From Ornithinimicrobium avium (GTDB taxonomy: Bacteria > Actinomycetota > Actinomycetes > Actinomycetales > Dermatophilaceae): a stretch of 64,000 nt of DNA. The stretch is taken from contig NZ_CP031229.1 of the NCBI RefSeq assembly GCF_003351765.1, positions 372,001 to 436,000 on the forward strand. The letters are read 5' to 3'. Both the position numbers and the translations under genes were made by a program. Under the pieces are notes generated by a model, which saw nothing but the letters and a program-made list of their open reading frames with translations, was not told the origin of the DNA and searched no databases. Of the stretch, positions 22,162 to 32,850 are shown one piece after another (position 1 is the first letter of the stretch; every line of letters starts with the position of its first letter).

Positions 22162-23782
22162 CCCCACCCCGGACGGGGCGGCCCAGCCCGCGACTCTCCG
22201 GCCAGGGGGTCCTGCTCGCGGCCGGCATGGTCGCCCTCATCACGCTGCTGGCCCGCGCCGTCGGGCTGGTGCGGTGGGTGGTCTTCTCCGACGCCGTCGG
22301 CGCCACCTGCGTGGGCCAGGTCTACGTCACGGCCAACACCGTGCCCAACGTCCTCTTCGAGGTGGCCGCCGGCGGGGCTCTCGCCGCGGTCGCGGTCCCG
22401 CTCGTCTCCGGGCACCTGGAGCGGGGCCGAGAGGACCTCGCCGACCGCACCGCCTCGGCGCTGATGACCTGGACGGTAGCGGTGCTGCTGCCGCTGGCCG
22501 TGATCGTCGCCCTGGCGGCCGGGCCGGTCACCGCCTGGCTGCTCGGGTCGCCCGAGGGCTGCGACCCGCAGGCGGCCCACGAGGCCGGCCGGTTGATGCT
22601 GCTGCTGTTCGCCCCGCAGGTCGTCCTCTACGGCGTGGGCATCGTCCTGGCCGGCGTCCTGCAGGGCCACCGCCGGTTCCTCGCCGCCGCCCTCGCCCCC
22701 CTGCTCTCCAGCCTGGTCGTCGTCGCGGTCTATCTCCTCTTCGGAGCCACCTACGATCCCGGCGTGCCCCTGGGCGAGCTGCCCCGCGACGCCGTGCTGG
22801 TGCTCGCCGGCGGCACCACCGTCGGGGTGGTGGCCCTGAGCCTGCCGCTGCTCGTGCCCGCGGCCCGGCTGGGCGTGCGCTGGCGCCCCACCTGGCGCTT
22901 CCCCCAGGGCACCGGCCGGCGCGCGGGCGCGCTCGCTGCGGCAGGAGTGACCGTGGTGGCCGCGCAGCAGCTCACCACCCTCGTCGTCCTGCTGCTCACG
23001 AACTCCTCCTCGGGCGTCGCGGGGATCACCGTATGGACCTACGCCCAGGCGACCTACCTGCTGCCCTACTCGGTGCTGGTGGTGCCGCTGGCGACCGTCG
23101 CCTTCCCGCGGCTCACCGGTGAGCGGGCGGCGGCGACCGCGGTCCTGCGCCGGGCGACGGTGCTCTCAGCCGTCGCGTCGGTGACGGCCGCGCTCATCCT
23201 CGTCGCCGCGCGCCGGCAGGTCGGCGCCGCCTTCCTGCTCCTCGACGCCGGGGCCGACGGTCCCGGCCGTCAGGCCCTGCTCGCCCTGCCCGCCACCGTC
23301 GCCGTCCTCGCCCCGGGGCTGGTCGGCTACGGGTTGCTGGCCGTGGGGACGCGGGCGCTGTACGCGGTCGGCTCGCCCCGGCGGGCGGCGGCCGCCGCCG
23401 CGGTCGGCTGGGCCCTGGCTGCGCTGCTGCCGCTGCTCGCGGTCCGTCCGGCCGCCAGCACCGGCAGCACGCTGGTCCTGCTCGCACTGGGGTCCAGCAT
23501 CGGGATGAGCGTCGCGGGAGCGCTCCTGCTCCTCGAGGTCCGCGGGTATGGGGTGCTGCTGCGCTCGCGGGTGCCCTCCGCGCCGGCGCGGGGGCCCTCG
23601 CCGGCGGGCTGCCGGTCGTCCTGCTCTGCGAGCTCCTCGCCCCCAGCGACCTGCAAGGATGGGTGGAGGTGCTCGGCTGGGCGGTCGTGCTCGCCACGCT
23701 CGTCCTGGCCGGGGCGTCGCTGGGGGTGCGCTACCTCGCACCGGACGCCTGGCGGCAGGTCGTGGAGAGGGTGAGCAGGTGA
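22158..23782 (+). pseudogene. murJ: MurJ lipid II flippase, reading frame broken by a 1-base deletion
   Basis: The protein from GTG 22158 has the MurJ/MviN fold with many membrane helices (VLFEVAAGGALAAVAVPL and ANTVPN are characteristic). MurJ flips lipid II across the membrane for peptidoglycan synthesis. At GGGG 23550-23553 the frame is lost: the original frame reads into Arg/Ser/Pro-rich nonsense and stops at 23774, whereas the -1 frame continues with hydrophobic sequence (GGLPVVLLCELLAPSDL, then a final helix) to a TGA at 23780-23782, overlapping the next GTG exactly as elsewhere in this operon. One extra G restores a 541-residue protein. A sequencing error or a recent mutation are both possible; the last helix pair would be lost. 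Confidence 0.8.
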
Positions 23783-24933
23783 AGGTCCTCCTGGTGACCG
23801 CCCTGGTGACGGGCGGGGTGGCGGCGCACGTGCGGATGCTGGCAACGGGCCTGGCCGGATCCGGCCATCGGGTGGTCGTGGCCTGCCCCGCGGCCACGGC
23901 GCACCGGATCGGCCCGCCGGAGGACGTCACGTACGTCCCGCTCCCGGTCGGCTCCCGCGCCCGCCCGGCCCAGGACCGGCGGGCGGTCGCCGTCCTCGCC
24001 CGGACCATGGCGGGCGCCGACGTCGTGCACGCGCACGGGCTGCGGGCCGGCGCCCTGGCAGCCACGGCGCGCCGCGCCTCCAGGGCCCGGCCCAGGCTGG
24101 TCGTCACCACGCACAACGCGGCGCCGGAGGGACGGGCGGCCCGCGCCGTCTACGCGGTGCTCGAGCAGATCGTGGCGCACGGCGCCGACCTCGTCCTCGG
24201 GGTCTCGCCCGACCTGGTGGACCGGGCCCGGCGGGCCGGCGCCCGGGGCGCCGCACCAGCGGTCGTGCCGGCCGCGACACGTGCGGTGCCGACCCCCGAG
24301 GAACGCCAGGACGCTCGCGCCCGCGTCCGCCGGGGGCTCGGGCTGGACCCGGGCGGGGGAGTGCGAGTCCTCGTGACCGTGGGCCGGCTCGCCGCGCAGA
24401 AGGACCAGATGACCCTCGTCGACGCGATGGAGCAGGTCGCGACGACGTGGCGCCGGTCCGTGGACGGACCGCCTCCCGTCCTCCTCGTCGTCGGCGAGGG
24501 GCCCGACCGCCCGGCGCTGGAGGCACGCGCCGCCTCCACCCACGAGCGCACCGACGTGCGCCTGGTCGGACACCGCGACGACGTGCCGGACCTGCTCCTG
24601 GCCGCCGACGTCGCGATCTCCTCGGCGCGGTGGGAGGGTCAGCCCGTCTGGCTTCAGGAGGCGCTCCAGGCCGGGACCCCCGTGGTGGCCACCGACGTGG
24701 GCGGCACCGCGACCGTGCTCGGCGACGCCGGCGTCCTGGTGGACGCCGCGACCGGAGGGCGCGGGGGCACCGCGCAACGGCTCGCGGGAGCGGTCTCCCG
24801 TGTGCTGCGTGACGAGGCTCTGCGCTCCGACCTGGGGGCCCGCGCGCTGGTCCGCGCGGCCGGGCTGCCCACGGCGGAGGACGCGCTGGCCGCCGCGCTC
24901 GCGGCATACCTCGACGGCCCCACGAGCGCATGA
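23779..24933 (+). CDS. GT4-family glycosyltransferase
   Basis: 384 residues from GTG 23779, which overlaps the frame-corrected murJ stop. GT-B fold: the N-terminal domain opens VKVLLVTALVTGGVAAHVRM with a glycine-rich loop, and the C-terminal domain contains VGRLAAQKD, VVGEGPDRPAL and the nucleotide-sugar-binding segment EGQPVWLQEALQAGTPVV with the E-x7-E type pattern. It transfers a sugar from a nucleotide donor to an unknown acceptor. With murJ and the MraY-like gene next to it, an envelope glycan or glycolipid is the likely target. No signal peptide; probably peripheral to the membrane. Confidence 0.85.
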   Translation: MKVLLVTALVTGGVAAHVRMLATGLAGSGHRVVVACPAATAHRIGPPEDVTYVPLPVGSRARPAQDRRAVAVLARTMAGADVVHAHGLRAGALAATARRASRARPRLVVTTHNAAPEGRAARAVYAVLEQIVAHGADLVLGVSPDLVDRARRAGARGAAPAVVPAATRAVPTPEERQDARARVRRGLGLDPGGGVRVLVTVGRLAAQKDQMTLVDAMEQVATTWRRSVDGPPPVLLVVGEGPDRPALEARAASTHERTDVRLVGHRDDVPDLLLAADVAISSARWEGQPVWLQEALQAGTPVVATDVGGTATVLGDAGVLVDAATGGRGGTAQRLAGAVSRVLRDEALRSDLGARALVRAAGLPTAEDALAAALAAYLDGPTSA

Positions 24934-24989
24934 GTCGGCGGGGCGCGACGCCCGGTGTGTCCCCGTGCCCGTCGCCGCGGCGCGTGGCG

Positions 24990-25003
24990 TAGACTGAGAG
25001 CCC
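24990..25003 (+). promoter_or_regulatory. pyrG leaderless promoter -10
   Basis: TAGACT at 24990-24995 ends eight bases before GTG 25004, the spacing for transcription to start at or next to the start codon. No clear -35. The preceding 60 bases contain a short hairpin (GGGCG-CGA-CGCCC, about 24938-24953) that may end the upstream transcript. Confidence 0.5.
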
Positions 25004-26700
<1,697 letters not shown>

Positions 26701-26704
<4 letters not shown>

Positions 26705-27366
26705 CCCTCGACGCGCCGCGCCTGACCGCCGCCGACCTGCACGACGTCCCGGGCACCGCACCGGTGACCCACTCGGAGACGGCCTTCACCGGCGCCGTGT
26801 GGGACGTCCGCCGCGACCGGGTCCGGCTGGGGGAGGACGAGGTGGTCCGTGAGTACGTCGCGCACACCGGCGCGGTGGCCGTCCTCGCGGTGCGCGAGGA
26901 CCGCGGCGAGCCCGAGGTCTTCCTCGTGCGGCAGTACCGCCATCCGGTCGGCGCCCAGGACTGGGAGATCCCGGCCGGACTGCTCGACGTCGAGGGGGAG
27001 GACCCGGTCCTCGCGGCGCAGCGGGAGCTGGCCGAGGAGGCCGACCTGCGCGCCGGCAGCTGGGAGCGTCTGACCGCGTTCACGCCCTCACCCGGCGGCC
27101 TCGACGAGGTGATCACCGTCTACCTCGCGACCGATCTGACGGACGTGCCCGCGGAGGAGCGGTTCGACCGCGAGGCCGAGGAGGCGGGTATGTCGTGCGG
27201 CTGGGTCGCTCTGTCCGAGGCCGTGGCCGCGGTGCTGGGTGGGAAGGTGCGCAACGCGCCGATGATGCTCAGCGTGCTGGCCTACGCGGCCCGGCTGCGC
27301 GGCGCGGACCCGGAGGAGCTCGGGGCGCGAGGAGAGGCGCTGGGACCACCGGCCGGGAGCCCGTAG
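26701..27366 (+). CDS. NUDIX hydrolase, ADP-ribose pyrophosphatase type
   Basis: 221 residues from GTG 26701 (GTGA overlap with pyrG). The NUDIX box lies at about 95-117: G(x5)E then RELAEEADL, matching GX5EX7REUXEEXGU except that the late glycine is Ala-Asp. [12 protein letters not shown] and [11 protein letters not shown] just before the box are typical of ADP-ribose/NDP-sugar pyrophosphatases. It hydrolyses ADP-ribose or related nucleotide sugars in the cytoplasm. The stop codon TAG is part of the -10 box of the aspS promoter. Confidence 0.85.
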
Positions 27367-27369
27367 ACT
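27364..27369 (+). promoter_or_regulatory. aspS promoter -10
   Basis: TAGACT at 27364-27369, overlapping the NUDIX stop codon, predicts a start near 27376, just upstream of T-box stem I (begins 27385). A -35 is not obvious (TGGGAC at 27341-27346 at 17-base spacing). Confidence 0.5.
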
Positions 27370-27375
27370 TTCTCC

Positions 27376-27592
27376 TGTGCACGGGGCGGAGTGACGACCC
27401 GCCGGCCTACGCCATACCTGCGGGTATGACCACCGCCAGCCGGGCACCGCGCGTCCGGCGTGACCGACGAGAGGCCGAGGACATCTCGGCGAAGGTGTGG
27501 TGGCACCGCGACCTGGCCCCCGCCCGCACCTCTCGGGCTGCCTTCCGATGGGGCAGCCGCCCTTTCGGGACCTGACCGAAAGAGGAGAGACC
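27376..27592 (+). promoter_or_regulatory. T-box riboswitch, tRNA-Asp-responsive, translational type
   Basis: All T-box parts can be drawn. Stem I: lower helix GGCGG/CCGCC (27385-27389 with 27433-27437), specifier loop AGTGACG (27390-27396) opposite ATGACCA (27426-27432) with GAC (Asp) at 27428-27430, upper helix ACCCGC/GCGGGT (27397-27402 with 27420-27425). Stem II: 27439-27445 with 27453-27459 (7 bp, one G-U). Stem III: GCCGAG/CTCGGC (27474-27479 with 27485-27490). Antisequestrator: AGGTGTGG (27493-27500), bulge TGGCACC (27501-27507), GCG, a loop, CGC, CCGCACCT (27524-27531), fully paired. TGGC matches GCCA of tRNA-Asp (G73). CCTCTC at 27529-27534 can pair with the aspS Shine-Dalgarno when the antisequestrator is not formed. 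Two further hairpins (27536-27558 and 27562-27582) precede the SD. Confidence 0.85.
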
Positions 27593-29419
27593 ATGCTTCG
27601 CACCCACGGGGCCGGCACGCTGCGACCCGAGCACGTCGGCACCACCGTCACCCTCGCCGGCTGGGTGGCCCGGCGCCGCGACCACGGCGGTGTCGCCTTC
27701 ATCGACCTGCGCGACGCCAGCGGTGTCGTCCAGGTCGTCGCCCGCGACGAGGTCCTCACCGGGACCGCGCACGACCTGCGCAGCGAGTACGTCGTCAAGG
27801 TCGTCGGCCAGGTCACCGCCCGCGCCGAGAAGGACGTCAACCCCGACCTGCCCACCGGCGGGGTCGACGTCGTCGCCACCGAGATCGAGGTCCTCAGCGA
27901 GTCCGCGCCCCTGCCCTTCCAGATCGACGAGCGCGTCAACGTGGGGGAGGAGGCCCGCCTGAGGCACCGCTACCTCGACCTGCGCCGCCCGGGCGCGAGC
28001 TCGGCCGGGGCGAACCTGCGCCTGCGCTCCCGGGTCAACGCCGCCGCGCGGGCCGTGCTGGCAGGGCGCGACTTCGTCGAGATCGAGACCCCCACGCTGA
28101 CGCGGTCCACCCCCGAGGGTGCCCGCGACTTCCTCGTGCCCGCGCGCCTGCAGCCGGGCAGCTGGTACGCCCTCCCGCAGAGCCCGCAGCTGTTCAAGCA
28201 GCTGCTCATGGTCGCCGGTATGGAGCGCTACTACCAGCTCGCGCGCTGCTACCGCGACGAGGACTTCCGCGCCGACCGCCAGCCGGAGTTCACCCAGCTG
28301 GACATCGAGATGAGCTTCGTCGACCAGGACGACGTCATCGAGCTCGGCGAGGCCGTCGCCCGGGCGGTCTGGGGGGTGCAGGGCGTCGAGCTGACCACGC
28401 CGTTCCCGCGGATGGCCTACGCCGAGGCGATGCGCCGCTACGGGAGCGACAAGCCCGACCTGCGCTTCGACCTGGAGATCACCGAGTGCACCGACTACTT
28501 CGCGGGCACGCCCTTCCGGGTGTTCCAGGCCGACTACGTCGGCGCGGTCGTCATGCCCGGCGGAGGTTCCCAGCCGCGCCGCCAGTTCGACGCGTGGCAG
28601 GAGTGGGCCAAGCAGCGCGGGGCGAGGGGCCTGGCCTACGTCACCGTGGGCGAGGACGGCGAGCTGGGTGGCCCGGTCGCCAAGAACATCTCCGAGGAGG
28701 AGCGGGCAGGCCTGGCCGCGCACATGGGTGCGCAGCCCGGTGACGCCATCTTCTTCGCCGCCGGCACCACCAAGGCCTCCCGGGCGCTGCTCGGCGCCGC
28801 CCGCCTGGAGATCGGCCACCGCTGCGGGCTCATCGACGAGGAGGCCTGGAGCTTCGTGTGGGTCGTCGACGCGCCCCTCTTCGAGCCGGCCTCGGAGGCC
28901 GTCGAGGCCGGCGACGTCGCGGTGGGCGCGGGTGCGTGGACGGCCGTCCACCACGCCTTCACCTCGCCGCAGACACAGTTCGTCGACACCCTGGAGTCCG
29001 ACCCCGGCGCCGCGCTGGCCTACGCCTACGACCTGGTGTGCAACGGCAACGAGATCGGCGGCGGGTCGATCCGTATCCACCGCCGCGAGCTCCAGGAGCG
29101 CGTCTTCGCCATCATGGGGCTGGACGAGGAGGCCGCGCAGGAGAAGTTTGGCTTCCTGCTCGAGGCGTTCAAGTTCGGCGCGCCGCCGCACGGCGGGATC
29201 GCCTTCGGCTGGGACCGGATCGTGGCACTGCTGGCCGGCACCGACTCCATCCGCGACGTCATCGCCTTCCCCAAGTCGGGCGGCGGCTTCGACCCGCTGA
29301 CCGAGGCGCCGGCGCCGATCACCCCGGAGCAGCGCAGGGAGGCGGGCGTCGACGCGACGCCGGCCGAGCAGGCCCCGGCGCCGCAGGGTGCCCCGGAGGT
29401 CAGCCCCCGGCAGAGCTGA
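27593..29419 (+). CDS. aspS: Aspartate-tRNA ligase
   Basis: 608 residues from ATG 27593, preceded by AGGAGAG. The N-terminal OB-fold anticodon-binding domain (about 1-105) contains [19 protein letters not shown], followed by the class II core with motif 2 [19 protein letters not shown], the bacterial GAD insertion domain, and motif 3 [16 protein letters not shown] near the end. It charges tRNA-Asp (some actinobacterial forms also mischarge tRNA-Asn for Asp-AdT amidation). Whether this one discriminates cannot be decided by eye. The C-terminal 25 residues are Ala/Pro-rich and probably disordered. Its leader carries an Asp-specific T-box. Confidence 0.96.
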   Translation: MLRTHGAGTLRPEHVGTTVTLAGWVARRRDHGGVAFIDLRDASGVVQVVARDEVLTGTAHDLRSEYVVKVVGQVTARAEKDVNPDLPTGGVDVVATEIEVLSESAPLPFQIDERVNVGEEARLRHRYLDLRRPGASSAGANLRLRSRVNAAARAVLAGRDFVEIETPTLTRSTPEGARDFLVPARLQPGSWYALPQSPQLFKQLLMVAGMERYYQLARCYRDEDFRADRQPEFTQLDIEMSFVDQDDVIELGEAVARAVWGVQGVELTTPFPRMAYAEAMRRYGSDKPDLRFDLEITECTDYFAGTPFRVFQADYVGAVVMPGGGSQPRRQFDAWQEWAKQRGARGLAYVTVGEDGELGGPVAKNISEEERAGLAAHMGAQPGDAIFFAAGTTKASRALLGAARLEIGHRCGLIDEEAWSFVWVVDAPLFEPASEAVEAGDVAVGAGAWTAVHHAFTSPQTQFVDTLESDPGAALAYAYDLVCNGNEIGGGSIRIHRRELQERVFAIMGLDEEAAQEKFGFLLEAFKFGAPPHGGIAFGWDRIVALLAGTDSIRDVIAFPKSGGGFDPLTEAPAPITPEQRREAGVDATPAEQAPAPQGAPEVSPRQS

Positions 29420-29454
29420 GGAGCCCCAGTCCCGCCACGTGAGAGGCTGGGCCC

Positions 29455-30936
29455 ATGACGACCACGTCCGCGCTGCGCGACGTGGTCGTCGTGGGTTCTG
29501 GCCCGAACGGGCTGGCCGCCGCGGTCACCCTGGCGCGCGCCGGCCTCGCCGTCACCGTCGTCGAGGGGCAGCCGGAGCCGGGCGGGGGAGTGCGCACCCT
29601 GCCGCTGGTCTCGGACCGGGTCGGACCCGACGAGGGCCTGCTGCGGGACGTGTGCGCCGCCGTCCCCGCGGCCGCCCCGACCTCGCCCTTCTTCGCCGAG
29701 CTCGACCTGCCCGCGCGGGGCGTGGACCTGCTCGTGCCCGAGGTCTCCTACGCCCAGCCGCTGGACGGCGGACGGGCCGGCGTCGCCTGGCGCGACCTGG
29801 CGCGGACCGTGGAGGGTCTCGGTGAGGACGGGGAGCGGTGGCGACGGCTCGTCGGGCCCCTCGTCCGGCACCACGAGGACGTCGCGCGCATCGCGCTGTC
29901 GGACAAACGTTCCCTGCCGGTCGCGGCGGTCGTCGGTGGCGCCGGCGCCGCCCTCGCCGCGGCCCTGGCGGTCCTTAGCACCCGCGCCGGCGACCGCTGG
30001 TGGCGCACCGACGTCGCCCACGCCCTGATCACCGGTGTCGCGGCGCACACGATCACCGCGCTGCCCTCGGTGGCCGCGGCCGGCACCGCCGCCTACCTGG
30101 GGGCGCTGGCGCACAGCCCCTCCGGCTGGCCGCTCGTCCGCGGAGGGATCGGTGAGATCACCCGGGTGCTCGTCGCGGACCTGCGGGCTCACGGCGGCCA
30201 GCTCGTCGTGGACCGGCCGGTGCGCGGGCGCGAGGACCTTCCCGCGGCACGGCACACCCTCCTGGACACGCACGCCTGCGTGGCGGCGAGGATGCTCGCC
30301 GAGCCGTTCCGCGGCCGGCTGGAGCGGCTGCCCGTGGGCGCGGGGGTCTGCAAGCTCGACTACGTCCTCTCCGCTCCGGTCCCGTGGGCGCACCCGGACG
30401 TGGCCCGGGCGGGCACCGTGCACGTCGGGGGCTCCGTGGAGCAGATGCGGCAGGCGGAGGCAGAGGTCGCCGCCGGCCGTCACCCGGACCGGCCGGTGCT
30501 GCTGGTCAGCGACCCCGCCTCGCACGACCCGGGGCGGAGCGGGCGGTCGGGGCTGCGCCCGCTGTGGGCCTACGCGCACGTGCCCCGCGGCTCGGACCGG
30601 GACGTGCGGCCGCAGGCGGAGCAGCAGCTGGAGCGCTTCGCCCCGGGCTTCCGCGACGTGGTCGTCGACTGCGTGGTCACGCCGGCGTCACGGATGGCCG
30701 ACCACAACGCCGCCCTCGTCGACGGCGACATCTCCGGCGGCGCGGTGTCGATGTGGCGCATGGTCGCGCGGCCCGGTCCGCGGCCGGACCCGTACGCGGT
30801 GGCGCCCGGGGTCTGGCTCTGCTCGTCCTCCGTGCCTCCGGGGCCCGGGGTGCACGGGATGGGCGGCCACCACGCCGCCCGGCGCGTGCTGCGCGAGCTC
30901 GGCCTGCCCGTGCCCTCGCTGGCGCCCGGGCGCTGA
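29455..30936 (+). CDS. FAD-dependent oxidoreductase, phytoene desaturase/crtI-like superfamily
   Basis: 493 residues. The FAD-binding Rossmann motif GSGPNGLAAAVTLARAG lies near residues 14-30 with EGQPEPGGGV following, and the C-terminal second FAD contact is GPGVHGMGGHHAARRVL. These are the features of the NAD(P)/FAD-dependent amine oxidase/carotenoid desaturase superfamily. No carotenoid genes are nearby, so the substrate is open. The gene follows aspS by 35 bases and converges with the minus-strand GNAT gene, whose stop lies 13 bases beyond. Confidence 0.8.
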   Translation: MTTTSALRDVVVVGSGPNGLAAAVTLARAGLAVTVVEGQPEPGGGVRTLPLVSDRVGPDEGLLRDVCAAVPAAAPTSPFFAELDLPARGVDLLVPEVSYAQPLDGGRAGVAWRDLARTVEGLGEDGERWRRLVGPLVRHHEDVARIALSDKRSLPVAAVVGGAGAALAAALAVLSTRAGDRWWRTDVAHALITGVAAHTITALPSVAAAGTAAYLGALAHSPSGWPLVRGGIGEITRVLVADLRAHGGQLVVDRPVRGREDLPAARHTLLDTHACVAARMLAEPFRGRLERLPVGAGVCKLDYVLSAPVPWAHPDVARAGTVHVGGSVEQMRQAEAEVAAGRHPDRPVLLVSDPASHDPGRSGRSGLRPLWAYAHVPRGSDRDVRPQAEQQLERFAPGFRDVVVDCVVTPASRMADHNAALVDGDISGGAVSMWRMVARPGPRPDPYAVAPGVWLCSSSVPPGPGVHGMGGHHAARRVLRELGLPVPSLAPGR

Positions 30937-30948
30937 CCTCGGCCGACC

Positions 30949-31773
30949 TCAGCGACCGACCAGGAGCCTGGAGTGCCAGGCCCGCGCCGTGCGGAAGCCG
31001 AGCCGACGGTAGAGCCGGATCGCGGTGGCGTTGTCGCTGAACACGCCGAGCGTGCAGACCCCGTGGCGCTCCACCGACCACCGGGTCAGCGCGGAGGTGA
31101 CGGCCCGCCCCCAGCCGCGTCCGCGCGCGGCGGTGGCCGTGACGATCCCGGCCAGGTGCGCCACGCCGGAGGCCTCCAGCTCGGCACCGCCCACCGCGAC
31201 GAGGTCGCCGCTCGCGTCGCGCGCCCCGACCCAGCGCACCACCGCGCCCTCGCCGACGGCCGTCCAGACCCGTGGGTTGTGGGCCTGAGCGAAGGCCGAC
31301 AGCTCCGCCGCGTCGGCCCTGTCGTCGAGCACGCGGAGCAGGTCCTCGCCGGGCGCCGGCGGCGGCGCGGCGCAGGTCCACATCCACTCCCAGTCGCCGC
31401 CCTGCTCGGCCAGGTCCAGGACCCGGTGCGCGACGGCCGCGTGCTCCTGGGGCACCGACACCGCGCGAGCACCCCATGCCGCGAGCAGCCCGGCGTCCGC
31501 GACCGCGGCCAGGGTGCCGGCCAGCCGGCCCGCCTCCTCCCGGGTGCCCTCGGGGGGCGGACCCGTCGGCGCGGACCGGCGCAGGGGAGCGACCCACGCG
31601 CCCGGTCGGCGTCCCGGGCGCTGCACGACGGCCACGGCCGACCCCACGACCGCCTCGCCGGCCAGCGGGTCGGCCAGCGCCCACCTGACCCACGGGTCCG
31701 GGCCGGCCAGCCGCAGCAGCTCCGCGCGGTCGGCCGCGCGCAGCGCCGGTGAGCCGGGTGAGGGGGAGACCAC
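30949..31773 (-). CDS. GNAT family N-acetyltransferase
   Basis: 274 residues from GTG 31773. The frame is open further upstream but that sequence is Arg/Gly-rich shadow. The C-terminal GNAT domain (about 150-270) includes AHLAGIVTATAARGRGWGRAV with the acetyl-CoA loop RGRGWG, then LGVFSDNATAIRLYRRLGFR, the classic motif B. The N-terminal half is a degenerate second domain. It acetylates an unknown amine. CAGAAT (rc of about 31781-31786) ends seven bases before the GTG, suggesting a leaderless transcript. It is convergent with the FAD oxidoreductase gene. Confidence 0.8.
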   Translation of the reverse strand: MVSPSPGSPALRAADRAELLRLAGPDPWVRWALADPLAGEAVVGSAVAVVQRPGRRPGAWVAPLRRSAPTGPPPEGTREEAGRLAGTLAAVADAGLLAAWGARAVSVPQEHAAVAHRVLDLAEQGGDWEWMWTCAAPPPAPGEDLLRVLDDRADAAELSAFAQAHNPRVWTAVGEGAVVRWVGARDASGDLVAVGGAELEASGVAHLAGIVTATAARGRGWGRAVTSALTRWSVERHGVCTLGVFSDNATAIRLYRRLGFRTARAWHSRLLVGR

Positions 31774-31858
31774 GAGGACGATTCTGCCGCAGCCGGTAGG
31801 GAGCACGATCCGGCCCCGTCGCGGTCCGCCGTGCGGACGGAGCCGGCGCACGCAGAAG

Positions 31859-31891
31859 GGGAGCCGGGTGCGGCCTGCGCACCCGGCTCCC
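31859..31891 (-). terminator. Strong hairpin terminator after the small membrane protein gene
   Basis: Perfect 13-bp stem (31859-31871 with 31879-31891) and a 7-base loop. It stands 20 bases past the stop of the minus-strand membrane protein gene, between it and the GNAT gene. No T-tract. Confidence 0.65.
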
Positions 31892-31910
31892 GTCGGCCCA
31901 CCCGCGAAGG

Positions 31911-32672
31911 TCAGCCGATGCGCTCCAGCTCCGGCTGCTCGACCGGGGAGGGCGGGACGGTCTCGCCTGCGCGACGGGCTCCCGCGGCCCAGAACAGGCC
32001 TGCGCCGGTCAGGAGGTTGATCGCACCCAGGCCGGCCAGGAGGGCGACCATGCCGAGGGCCAGCTTGAGGGCCGAGGCGGTCACGGTGCCGACCCCGAGC
32101 TCGCCGACCAGGCCGTGCACGGTTCCGGTCCACATGGCCTCGCGGGCCGCGGCGTCAGCAGGGTTGGTGCGGTCGAAGTCCTGCCAGTAGCGGCCGCCGC
32201 CGTCGTACTCGACGGTCCAGCCCTCGGCCGGGAACGGGTCCGGGACGGCGAGCGTCTGGTCGCCGACCTGCAGCTCGGTCAGGGCGTTCCCGTCGGGGTC
32301 GACGAGGGCGTCCTCGGTCAGGGTGATGGGGTAGGTGCCGTCGATGACGTGGTGGGTGATGGTGGCCATCTGGTACATGTACTCGCTCGCGGTGTTGACC
32401 AGCGGGTCGTCCGGGTCCATCTCGCGGTCCGAGACCGGGTAGCCCCACTCGTCGGTGAGCATCGTCATGATGCCGTCGGCGGCGGCGGTGTCGCCGCGGT
32501 CGACGAGCTGGCCGTCCTCGTTGTAGCTCAGCTCCACGCCCTGCACCTCGCTGAAGCTCTGGAGCGAGTGCTTGCCGTCCTGGTACATCGAGAACGCGAC
32601 ACCGGAGCCGATGAAGAAGACCAGGCCGAAGACCATGAGCATGATCCCGACGAGGCGCAGACGTTGTGGCAT
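31911..32672 (-). CDS. Uncharacterised two-helix membrane protein
   Basis: 253 residues from ATG 32672, with GGAGGAGG just upstream (rc of about 32681-32690). Two membrane helices bracket the protein: residues about 8-29 (LVGIMLMVFGLVFFIGSGVA) and about 200-228. The region between is predicted outside the cell, is acidic and Tyr/Asp-rich (for example DEWGYPVSDREMDPDD), and contains no enzyme motif. The C-terminal tail is Pro/Glu rich. Similar proteins occur in actinobacteria as unknowns, sometimes misannotated as a dioxygenase LigA. The extended frame upstream of 32672 is not coding. Role unknown; an envelope or secretion accessory is possible. Confidence 0.7.
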   Translation of the reverse strand: MPQRLRLVGIMLMVFGLVFFIGSGVAFSMYQDGKHSLQSFSEVQGVELSYNEDGQLVDRGDTAAADGIMTMLTDEWGYPVSDREMDPDDPLVNTASEYMYQMATITHHVIDGTYPITLTEDALVDPDGNALTELQVGDQTLAVPDPFPAEGWTVEYDGGGRYWQDFDRTNPADAAAREAMWTGTVHGLVGELGVGTVTASALKLALGMVALLAGLGAINLLTGAGLFWAAGARRAGETVPPSPVEQPELERIG

Positions 32673-32837
32673 GAGGACCTCCTCCGGGCGTGGCCCGGAC
32701 ATCGTGGTGAGGGCCGGGCAGTGCGCCCGGTCGACGGCCCGTTGTGCGCCGTCGTCACCCATCCTGCCAAAGTACGACGCAACGTAGTAGGGACTAAGGT
32801 CCCGGGTTCCGAGGCCGGAGGTCCCGCGTCCTGCGGG

Positions 32838-32850
32838 TAGCCTCGGGGGC
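32838..32850 (+). promoter_or_regulatory. rarA leaderless promoter -10
   Basis: TAGCCT at 32838-32843 ends seven bases before GTG 32851. A divergent promoter for the membrane protein gene must lie within 32673-32837, where GC-rich stretches GGGACTAAGGTCCC (near 32790) form a short palindrome. Confidence 0.45.

Noticed and set aside
23540..23600. Programmed -1 frameshifting in murJ
   Set aside because: No X-XXY-YYZ heptamer: P-site GGG would re-pair on TGG. A simple missing G is a better explanation.
27426..27575. Small 49-codon open frame (ATG 27426) upstream of aspS
   Set aside because: It overlaps T-box stem I through the antisequestrator, has no ribosome-binding site, and looks like an accidental frame in structured GC-rich RNA.
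30949..32133. Longer 394-codon form of the GNAT gene
   Set aside because: The first 120 codons are low-complexity Arg/Gly sequence overlapping the terminator at 31859-31891 and the 3' end of the membrane protein gene. GTG 31773 is the sensible start.
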